This document shows, piece by piece, positions 26,897-33,693 of a stretch of DNA of 64,000 bases. This stretch comes from an uncultured Pseudomonadota bacterium (lineage in GTDB: Bacteria; Pseudomonadota; Alphaproteobacteria; Rs-D84), in the NCBI GenBank assembly GCA_902802115.1, contig CADCKW010000001.1, forward strand, positions 278,700 through 342,699. Direction: 5' to 3'. The position numbers were made by a program, and so were the translations under genes. The notes below the pieces were generated by a model. The model saw only the letters and a program-made list of their open reading frames with translations. It was not told the origin of the DNA and made no database searches. How positions within the stretch are numbered: position 1 is the first letter of the stretch; each line of letters opens with the position of its first letter.

Positions 26897-27850
26897 ATGC
26901 AACGTGAATTTATTGTTGATGACGATAGTGTTGGCATACGGCTTGATAAATTTTTAGCGTCCAAAATGCCTGAATTTTCGCGCAGTGAAATTCAAAAATT
27001 TTCTGTATCACGTGGCGGAACATCTGTAAAGTTTTCTGACAAAGTCCGCGTTGGTGAATTGTATATTGTGATTGTTCCTGATGCACCGCGGACAACTGTG
27101 GCGGCTGATAATATTTCATGTGATTTTGACTTGGATATTTTATACCAAGACGATGATATTATTGTGATAAATAAACCGCGTGGTGTTGTGATGTATCCAT
27201 CGGCTGGGAATAAAACAGGGACATTGGTTCAAAATTTGTTGTGTTATACATCATTGGCATCAATTGGTGGCGATGTTCGTCCTGGGGTTGTTCATCGTTT
27301 GGACAAAGATACATCTGGGGTTATGGTGTTTGCGAAAACAGATGCCGCATATCGCGAATTGGTCAAGATATTTTCGACCCACGATTTAACGCGTAAATAT
27401 GACGCGTTTGTTTGGGGTGTGCCAAATTGGGAAAGTGCAACGATAACTGGCAATATTGCGCGTTCATCACGCAACAGACAAAAAATGACAATGGTGAAAT
27501 CCGGGGGCAAACCTGCCACAACCGAGGTTTTGGTGGTTGATGCGTGGGGGGCGGCTGGTATTTCACAGTTTAAATGTAATTTGCTAACTGGGCGCACTCA
27601 TCAAATCAGGGTTCATTTATCGGCGCATGGTTTTCCAGTTTTGTGCGACCCAATCTATGGTCGTGGTACAACCAGATTGGGCAGTGTTAAAAATCCAGAG
27701 TTGCTGGAATTTTTAAAGACGCACAACGGTCAAATGTTGCATGCATCATATTTGTCGTTTAAACACCCGATAAACCATAAACAAATGACTTTCAAGGCGC
27801 CATTGCCCGCCGATATGATGGAATTAAAAGAAATACTCGAAGAAATTTAA
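26897..27850 (+). CDS. RluA-family pseudouridine synthase (RluC/RluD type)
   Basis: 317 residues. N-terminal S4-like RNA-binding domain (IRLDKFLASKMPEFSRSEIQ) and RluA catalytic domain with VHRLDKDTSGVMV; Asp136 is the likely catalytic residue. LTGRTHQIRVHLSAHG and CDPIYG are the conserved C-terminal motifs. It modifies uridines of 23S rRNA (RluC: 955/2504/2580; RluD: 1911/1915/1917); which one cannot be decided by eye. It is the last gene of the plus-strand run begun at 21944 and is followed by a palindromic repeat. Confidence 0.92.
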   Translation: MQREFIVDDDSVGIRLDKFLASKMPEFSRSEIQKFSVSRGGTSVKFSDKVRVGELYIVIVPDAPRTTVAADNISCDFDLDILYQDDDIIVINKPRGVVMYPSAGNKTGTLVQNLLCYTSLASIGGDVRPGVVHRLDKDTSGVMVFAKTDAAYRELVKIFSTHDLTRKYDAFVWGVPNWESATITGNIARSSRNRQKMTMVKSGGKPATTEVLVVDAWGAAGISQFKCNLLTGRTHQIRVHLSAHGFPVLCDPIYGRGTTRLGSVKNPELLEFLKTHNGQMLHASYLSFKHPINHKQMTFKAPLPADMMELKEILEEI

Positions 27851-27871
27851 AATTTTTATTCAATAGCAGAA

Positions 27872-27984
27872 CGTCATCCCGGCGCATGCCGGGATCCAGT
27901 TTGTGCCATTGGCACAAACTTGCTCACTGATGACACAAGTTTTGCGGGTCGCAAAACTGGATACCGCACGTCTGCGGTATGACG
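27872..27984. repeat. Palindromic intergenic element, copy 1
   Basis: 113 bases bounded by CGTCAT and ATGACG. Four successive hairpins can be read: CCCGGCGCATGCCGGG, then TTTGTGCCATTGGCACAAA, then TTTTGCGGGTCGCAAAA, then ATACCGCACGTCTGCGGTAT. The shared skeleton with copies 2 and 3 is CGTCATCCCG..CGGGATCCAGTT..AACTGGATACCG..CGGTATGACG, while the hairpin bodies differ. It resembles the GTCATCCC-type dispersed palindromes known in several proteobacteria. It lies just after the pseudouridine synthase gene. Confidence 0.8.
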
Positions 27985-28100
27985 ACAATTGCAATTTGCC
28001 TGTGACCCACAGCCTTTGGTGATGTGTCAAAGTTTGAAAATAGCGCTTTATTTTTGTCTATAAATATGATAAAATAAATCGTAAATATAGGAGTCAGGAG

Positions 28101-31100
28101 ATGCATTTTTTCAAAAATTCTGTTAGTTTTATTGCGGTTATGTCCGTATGTGGCGTGGCTTTGGCGGCGGTTGCACCTGCGCGTGTTGGCGTTGTGGCAA
28201 ATGCGACGGCGATGCGTCGTTTGCCATCTTTGTCGAATGTCATGAAATCACCTGCGGCGACGACGACAACGACAACATCGTCATCGACAAGTGGGTCATC
28301 AACCGGAACCAGTTTGATTGACGATGCCGAATGCGTTGATAATTACCGCGATTGTATGAAGGGCGATAATGCCTGTGGTTCTGGATTTGAAGAATGCACG
28401 ACAAATGTTTTATTCCATGGACACATGTCTGAATGTGTCAGTACATTGTACCAATGCTCTCCGTCCGCGATTGAAAGATTATTGGGAACCAGTAATCTGG
28501 ACGCGTTATCCAATGTCGATTCCTATGTTGCTGGCACCAATAACAGCGAGGTTGCGCGTTATACATATCCAACTGATGGTTCTGTTATGGGTATGGATAT
28601 TATTGGCGCGGCAACACGCAACAAATTAAATACAGCGGATTGTGTCAAAAAATATAAAAGATGTTTGGCCAAAGATAATGTCTGTGGCGAAGATTTCGAA
28701 TTATGTACATCTGCTGACGAATTTAAACGCCAGGCGGCCATGTGCGATTCGACATTGGCGCGTTGCCAAAAAGAAGGTTTCCAACAATTATTTGGTGAAG
28801 GAATAATGACAAAACCATCTAATAAACAATTGGGACAATATACGGCTGATGGCGATGTTCATCAATGGGTCGAAGACGGTGCGGCTTTGGCGGCATCAAA
28901 TGCGGTAAATACATGCTACAAGGTTGTTGATACATGTTTTGCAAACGCATGTGCGAAAAACCCATACAGTTGTGTCGAAGATGTTGATTGGTCTGTTGTA
29001 AATGCAGCGCAATCGATTGTTGTTGGTGGTTTAAATGTTGATACGGTTGATACGACACGCACTGGCAAACAAATGGCTGGCGATGTTCGTAAATTCTTCC
29101 GCGCGGCATGTACCGACACGATTGGTTCAAACCAATATTGCTATATGACATTTAATGACGGTAAAAAACCAACCAAGGCTGATTTGCAAGACGAAGATTT
29201 ACGCGAAGATGTCTTTGGCGAAGCATACGCGTCACGCAAGACAATTTTGACCACCAAGGTAAATGAATTGGTGAAAAAATTTGACAGTGATGCCCGCAAC
29301 AAATGTATTGAAACATTTAAATCATGTGCGGTTCATTCATGCGGCGGTGGTTCTGGTGCGGCATGCTATTCACGTGTATTTGGTAATTCCAGCACAGAAA
29401 AATCTATCAATGGTGCAAACGCATATAGCGACATTGAAAATGGTTGCGCGGCAATCGTGAATACCGATGCAAATTGTCGTCACATGGCGGCTATGCAGGG
29501 TGCCGATACATACACATTTGAAATGGGTGGCACAATCGATACATTTGGCATATTGTTCCCGAAATTTGACGGTTCAAACAATAACGCACCAATTGTATCT
29601 GCGTTAAATGCCGATTTATCGACATCTTATAATGCGGCATCAATTGAACAGATGAAACGTCAATGCCAAAACGTTGTTTCGAACTGTGTAAAATCAATGT
29701 GCGGCAAAGATTACATGAATTGCTATCGCAACCGTAATGATATTAGTTTGGCCGTATATGACACTGGTGATGCAGGCTTTGATAAATCTATGAACCGCGT
29801 TGGTGGTGTTTTGGATTACACAATCGTCCAAGGTTTATGTGCATCGACTGTAAAAACGGCGGACGCATGTGGCGAAAGTTTGGCAATTGCAAAATTGGGT
29901 GTGAGTGACGGCAAATCATCTGTGACTGCGGGTTGGGGTACTGGGGTATCCACAATCGGCAACGCATGGAACAATTCTGCAAAAAGTGTCAAGATGAGTG
30001 CCGAACAGGTCCAAGAGAAAAACGCATCTGGTAAAAAGATTTGTGATTGTGAAAACGGTGGTACCGGTATTTGTGCCGATGAAGAGGGTGGAAATATCAA
30101 ATGTGCCAAGGCTCACATGATTTCAACAGGTATGTTGATTGAAAAACAGGCAATCAACACAGTGTTCCAAGATGTTTTGGCTGATGTCGAGGCCGAGGCC
30201 CAGGCACAGTATAAAGCCAAATTGACCAAAGAACAAAATGTATGTTTGGCACAAAATAGTGGTGCGAATCCAAACCCAACATTTGTTTGGGCAAAATTAA
30301 AGGGCAATAACGGTAAATTGCCAAAGGCGTATGCATCACATGGATTGGGCAACAACTCTGTCGAAAGTAATGATTTGTATAACTCTTTCTGTCGTGTCAA
30401 GGTCACATTACAAAGTGAAGATCGTGATTTGACAACATTGTTGTCCGGCGGTTCAATCAAGGCTCCAGAGGTTAAAAACCTTGGTTTCGCGGGTGTTGAT
30501 TGGTTGGCCAAAGACGATGATAGAACAATCAACGGCAGTGGCAATAACGAAAGCACAGTGTATTTCGCGGCGGGTGACGCATTTACATGCGGTTCCTGGG
30601 TCAGCGAAAAAACATTGGACGCAATATCTGCCAAGGTTGGCGCCCAGGCGCGTAAAGATGCCGGTCAAGGTTCCCAGGCTGATAAAAATGTCAAATTATG
30701 GACAACATTGGGTGTTGGCACATTGGGTGCCGGACTGTCCGCGTGGGGATATGATGCGTTGCAATCAAAATCCGGTTTGGGTGGATTCTTGAACAGTGAT
30801 TTGAACAAAGCCAATGCGGCGACCGAGGCGGCTGATTTGGTGTCCAAGGCACGTTCCAGTTATAACAGCGCATTAAATGACAAAAACCAGGCAACGATGG
30901 ACAGCGCCGTCAGTTATGCTCAACAGGCGAAATCAAAATTGGTTGCCGCCGGTTTGAGTGACGAAGTATCTAATATCACTATCCCATCTCGCGTGTCATT
31001 GAACACAACCAAGGGAACAGCGGAAGTGACAGAAATTAAAGAGGTTGCTGCAACATACGGTCCAGAAACCGATGATGTTCAAAATGTTCGTAATTTTATA

Positions 31101-31457
31101 AACGAAGTTTTGGGTTTGTGCAATCAATTCTATGATAAAAACGACGGCGATGGTCCTCAGTGTGTGAGCGCTGTCACTAATGCAACCGCTTCTTTAAATA
31201 CTGCTGTTGATAGAGCATATGCAAAAGATGCGGCCGTCAATTTGACTAATGTACAAAATTCATTAAAACAAGCGGTTGTGCGTTTGAAAGCATATTGCGG
31301 GTATAAAGCATGTACATCGCAAGCAGCAAACACATCTTTCAAAAGCACAGTTGATGGTTTAGATGCGCGCATTGATGCATTGACATTAACTGCAAGTCAT
31401 TTAGTTAAAGATGGTCAAAAAGGTCGCAATCACAGAATTGCAAAAGGCTTGCGATGA
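28101..31457 (+). CDS. Giant Cys-rich exported protein (frameshifted at 3' end)
   Basis: 1118 residues with a signal peptide (FFKNSVSFIAVMSVCGVALA) and a Thr/Ser-rich stretch near residues 55-72. The body contains at least five related cysteine modules: CVDNYRDCMKGDNACGSGFE, CVKKYKRCLAKDNVCGEDFE, then CYKVVDTCFANAC, CIETFKSCAVHSC and CQNVVSNCVKSMC. The first two modules recur with C-x6-C-x6-C-x6-C spacing. A C-terminal region is helical (SYNSALNDKNQATMDSAVSY). The reading frame ends at 31457, but an overlapping frame from 31411 continues in the same style, so the natural protein is probably about 1200 residues. Exported, probably disulfide-bonded; function unknown. Confidence 0.75.
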   Translation: MHFFKNSVSFIAVMSVCGVALAAVAPARVGVVANATAMRRLPSLSNVMKSPAATTTTTTSSSTSGSSTGTSLIDDAECVDNYRDCMKGDNACGSGFEECTTNVLFHGHMSECVSTLYQCSPSAIERLLGTSNLDALSNVDSYVAGTNNSEVARYTYPTDGSVMGMDIIGAATRNKLNTADCVKKYKRCLAKDNVCGEDFELCTSADEFKRQAAMCDSTLARCQKEGFQQLFGEGIMTKPSNKQLGQYTADGDVHQWVEDGAALAASNAVNTCYKVVDTCFANACAKNPYSCVEDVDWSVVNAAQSIVVGGLNVDTVDTTRTGKQMAGDVRKFFRAACTDTIGSNQYCYMTFNDGKKPTKADLQDEDLREDVFGEAYASRKTILTTKVNELVKKFDSDARNKCIETFKSCAVHSCGGGSGAACYSRVFGNSSTEKSINGANAYSDIENGCAAIVNTDANCRHMAAMQGADTYTFEMGGTIDTFGILFPKFDGSNNNAPIVSALNADLSTSYNAASIEQMKRQCQNVVSNCVKSMCGKDYMNCYRNRNDISLAVYDTGDAGFDKSMNRVGGVLDYTIVQGLCASTVKTADACGESLAIAKLGVSDGKSSVTAGWGTGVSTIGNAWNNSAKSVKMSAEQVQEKNASGKKICDCENGGTGICADEEGGNIKCAKAHMISTGMLIEKQAINTVFQDVLADVEAEAQAQYKAKLTKEQNVCLAQNSGANPNPTFVWAKLKGNNGKLPKAYASHGLGNNSVESNDLYNSFCRVKVTLQSEDRDLTTLLSGGSIKAPEVKNLGFAGVDWLAKDDDRTINGSGNNESTVYFAAGDAFTCGSWVSEKTLDAISAKVGAQARKDAGQGSQADKNVKLWTTLGVGTLGAGLSAWGYDALQSKSGLGGFLNSDLNKANAATEAADLVSKARSSYNSALNDKNQATMDSAVSYAQQAKSKLVAAGLSDEVSNITIPSRVSLNTTKGTAEVTEIKEVAATYGPETDDVQNVRNFINEVLGLCNQFYDKNDGDGPQCVSAVTNATASLNTAVDRAYAKDAAVNLTNVQNSLKQAVVRLKAYCGYKACTSQAANTSFKSTVDGLDARIDALTLTASHLVKDGQKGRNHRIAKGLR

Positions 31458-31725
31458 AGTATCATCTGATGCAGATACCAAAAATGCGGGTCAAAAGAAA
31501 CGTGTGATTGGCGATGTGGTTGCTGGTGCGGCTGGTGGTATTGCGACGGCGGCTTTGGCAAACGGTATTGTGTCATCTGCACAAAAGGCCAAATATGAAA
31601 ATGCCGAAAATGCGGCTGTCAAAGAATGGATGGAAAACATTGGTTCGAAAATCCATTGCTATATCAACGGCGAATTGGTTGGTGACTTTGGCGATATCGT
31701 CACCGTCAATATAACCGAAGATTAA
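31411..31725 (+). pseudogene. C-terminal continuation of the Cys-rich gene in the +1 frame
   Basis: The frame encodes 104 residues from ATG 31411: ITELQKACDEVSSDADTKNA, a Gly/Ala-rich membrane-like segment GDVVAGAAGGIATAALANGI, and a tail CYINGELVGDF. It overlaps the end of the 1118-residue ORF. Removing one A from the five-A run at 31417-31421 fuses the two into one continuous protein (DGQK joins directly to VAITELQK). The upstream 18-residue tail of the first frame (GRNHRIAKGLR) then disappears. A sequencing error, a real mutation or programmed +1 shifting are all possible. Confidence 0.6.
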
Positions 31726-31740
31726 TAATTGATATGAAAC

Positions 31741-31770
31741 AAAAAAACCGCCGTTATTGGCGGTTTTTTT
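31741..31770 (+). terminator. Intrinsic terminator after the Cys-rich gene
   Basis: Seven As, stem ACCGCC/GGCGGT with loop GTTATT, seven Ts, 15 bases after the stop codon. Confidence 0.85.
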
Positions 31771-31831
31771 ATTCCGCCCATTTGCCACAACTGCCCCGTC
31801 ACTCAACCACTCGTCATACCGCCACACAACT

Positions 31832-31946
31832 CGTCATCCCGCGGAAGCGCGGGATCCAGTTGATGCTCTGCATCAACTTGTGTCATTTGGCATTATTACA
31901 CAGGTTTGCTGTTGCAAACTGGATACCGGCCTACGCCGGTATGACG
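31832..31946. repeat. Palindromic element copy 2, left of GIY-YIG gene
   Basis: 115 bases bounded by CGTCAT and ATGACG. Hairpins: CCCGCGGAAGCGCGGG, GTTGATGCTCTGCATCAAC, TTTGCTGTTGCAAA and ATACCGGCCTACGCCGGTAT. A truncated CGTCAT start also lies at 31812. It is nearly identical to copy 3, which starts exactly 500 bases downstream. Confidence 0.85.
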
Positions 31947-31995
31947 ATAGTAAAAAATAATTGCAATAGTGATAAAAAACTATAAAATCCAGACT

Positions 31996-32313
31996 ATGAG
32001 ATCTGGTGGTTATGTTTATATTATGGCATCAAAACGTGTGGGGACTCTATATGTTGGTTCTACATCTGATTTGGTTGGGCGCGTATGGGAACATAAAAAT
32101 AAAATTTATCCCAAATCTTTTACCGCAAAATACAATTGTAATAAATTGGTATATTATGAATATCATGATTGCCTGGATATTATGGTAAAACGTGAACGGC
32201 AGTTAAAAGAGTGGAACAGAAATTGGAAAATAAAACTGATTGTTGAAAAAAATCCAGATTGGAAAGATTTATACCCAGAGTTTTTAATCGCCAATGGTTT
32301 TGTGCCAGAATAA
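31996..32313 (+). CDS. GIY-YIG nuclease family protein
   Basis: 105 residues from ATG 31996. The core reads GGYVYIMASKRVGTLYVGST, the two-strand GIY-YIG signature (YVYI and LYVG), followed by GRVWEHKN with the catalytic Arg and YYEYHDCLDIMVKRERQLKEW with the catalytic Glu region. It is a stand-alone domain of the YhbQ/UPF0213 size. These are usually DNA repair or unknown nucleases. It is bracketed by two near-identical palindromic elements (31832-31946 and 32332-32446) and has no obvious partner genes, which suggests mobility with those elements. Confidence 0.9.
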   Translation: MRSGGYVYIMASKRVGTLYVGSTSDLVGRVWEHKNKIYPKSFTAKYNCNKLVYYEYHDCLDIMVKRERQLKEWNRNWKIKLIVEKNPDWKDLYPEFLIANGFVPE

Positions 32314-32331
32314 TCGTCATATTCCTCCCAT

Positions 32332-32505
32332 CGTCATCCCGCGGAAGCGCGGGATCCAGTTGATGCTCTGCATCAACTTGTGTAATTTGGCATTATTACA
32401 CAGGTTTGCTGTCGCAAACTGGGTACCGGCCTGCGCCGGTATGACGATCGTAATTACGCAAGTTTGCCCAAGGCAACCTGGATACCGCGCGCCCGCGGTA
32501 TGACG
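32332..32505. repeat. Palindromic element copy 3, right of GIY-YIG gene
   Basis: The first 115 bases (32332-32446) are almost identical to copy 2 (few substitutions). A further unit follows to 32505 with its own hairpins (AGTTTGCCCAAGGCAACCT-like and ATACCGCGCGCCCGCGGTAT) ending ATGACG. It starts 19 bases after the stop of the GIY-YIG gene. Confidence 0.85.
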
Positions 32506-32609
32506 GCACTGCGTGCCGGGGTGGTGCGGCATGCCAAATAAAAACTTGCAATTCGAAAAATACAATGTATAATTTTTGGGCTTATATAAAAAATAAAAGG
32601 GTAAAAACA

Positions 32610-32822
32610 ATGAAACAAGGAATTCATCCAGAATATCACGAAATCAATGTCACAATGACAAATGGTGAAACTGTAAAAATGTATTCTTCGGTCAAAAAAG
32701 ACTTGGTTTTATCAACTGATAACTTGAACCATCCTGCATGGACTGGCCAACGCAATAATATGGAAACCAAGGGCCAACGTGCCGCCGATTTCAAAAGCAA
32801 ATTTGCTGGCTTTAAATTTTAA
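32610..32822 (+). CDS. rpmE: 50S ribosomal protein L31
   Basis: 70 residues from ATG 32610 with AAGGG ahead; the 15 extra upstream codons are not conserved. MKQGIHPEYHEINVTMTNGE, SSVKKDLVL and HPAWTG match L31 (bL31). The zinc cysteines (CxxC) of the C+ form are missing, so this is the zinc-free C- form. L31 bridges the subunits. A SuhB-like gene follows 36 bases later. Confidence 0.93.
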   Translation: MKQGIHPEYHEINVTMTNGETVKMYSSVKKDLVLSTDNLNHPAWTGQRNNMETKGQRAADFKSKFAGFKF

Positions 32823-32858
32823 TGATTTAACGGCTTTTTTGATTGGGGGGAATGCAAA

Positions 32859-33563
32859 ATGGATTTGTTAATCAAGGGTTCAACCGAATTAAACAAAATG
32901 TTTGCTGCGCTGGAAAAAACAGCCAGTAGCCTGCGTCACGATTTTGGCGAGGTTGAAAACCTGCAACAATCTTTGCGTGGTGCGCGCGATTTTGTGGCAC
33001 GTGCCGCCGCCCGTATCGAAGAAAGCATATTACAAGATTTGTTATTGGTGCGCCCGTCTGCGGGATTATTGACACCAAATATGACACGCGCTGGTGATGG
33101 CCGTGACGAGTTTGTTTTGGCAATGTCTGGGGCGGCAAATTTTGTGCGTGCAAATCCAAATTTTGCAATATCATTGGCACTACGTTCAAATAACGAAACA
33201 AAAATTGCATTGGTTTATGCACCGATATTGGATAAATTGTATTATGCGGAACTTGATGATGGTGCATATATGTTTTCTGCATATCACTCTAACAAGATTC
33301 ATGTGTCACAAATCGCCGATATTGATGACGCGATGATTGCATATAATACAAACGATAATTCCAAAAAATTGGGTGATGTTCGTGTATCCGGTTGTCCGGC
33401 TTTGGATTTGGCATCTGTTGCATCTGGTAAATTGGACGCTTATTGTTCTGTGCCATTGGATTATGCAGAAATCGCCGCCGGTGAATTGATGGTTCGCGAA
33501 TCCGGTGGAAAAATAAGCCAAGGTGCCGAATTAATCGCGACCAACGGTCATATTGAATTATAA
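32859..33563 (+). CDS. SuhB/inositol monophosphatase-like protein lacking catalytic acids
   Basis: 234 residues that align along their length with SuhB. The motif IDPLDGTTNF is VLAMSGAANF here (residues 86-95), removing both metal-binding aspartates (D84 and D87 in E. coli). The TEES loop with E67 is LTPN here (71-74). The PWDFAAG motif with D212 is DYAEIAAG. Other family landmarks remain: FAISLALR, ALVYAPILDKLYYAE, GCPALDLASVASGKLDAY and GELMVRESGG. It is therefore probably inactive as a phosphatase. E. coli SuhB also acts with Nus factors in rRNA transcription antitermination, and a non-enzymatic role like that fits. It is adjacent to rpmE. Confidence 0.85.
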   Translation: MDLLIKGSTELNKMFAALEKTASSLRHDFGEVENLQQSLRGARDFVARAAARIEESILQDLLLVRPSAGLLTPNMTRAGDGRDEFVLAMSGAANFVRANPNFAISLALRSNNETKIALVYAPILDKLYYAELDDGAYMFSAYHSNKIHVSQIADIDDAMIAYNTNDNSKKLGDVRVSGCPALDLASVASGKLDAYCSVPLDYAEIAAGELMVRESGGKISQGAELIATNGHIEL

Positions 33564-33571
33564 GATTTTAT

Positions 33572-33593
33572 TCGCCCAATCGGGCGATTTTTT
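33572..33593 (+). terminator. Intrinsic terminator after the SuhB-like gene
   Basis: Stem TCGCCC/GGGCGA with loop AATC-like, then six Ts, eight bases after the stop. Confidence 0.75.
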
Positions 33594-33604
33594 ATTCCGC
33601 CCCA

Positions 33605-33630
33605 GTCGCGACGGAGCGAAGCGAAGACGG
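33605..33630. repeat. Short dispersed repeat, second copy
   Basis: 26 bases beginning GTCGCGACGGAGCGAAGCG and ending GACGG, matching 17362-17388 apart from three or four positions. It begins with the self-complementary octamer GTCGCGAC. CCCCA/TGGGG and ATTCCGC/GCGGAAT flank it here, extending the palindrome. Confidence 0.7.
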
Positions 33631-33693
33631 TGGGGGGTATAAAAAGCGGAATTAAAAATTGCAAATTGTAAAATCATATAATATAATAGATTT

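Noticed and set aside
27872-32505. Repeated palindromes considered as a CRISPR array
   Set aside because: Only three copies, irregularly spaced, containing genes between them; no cas genes in the window.
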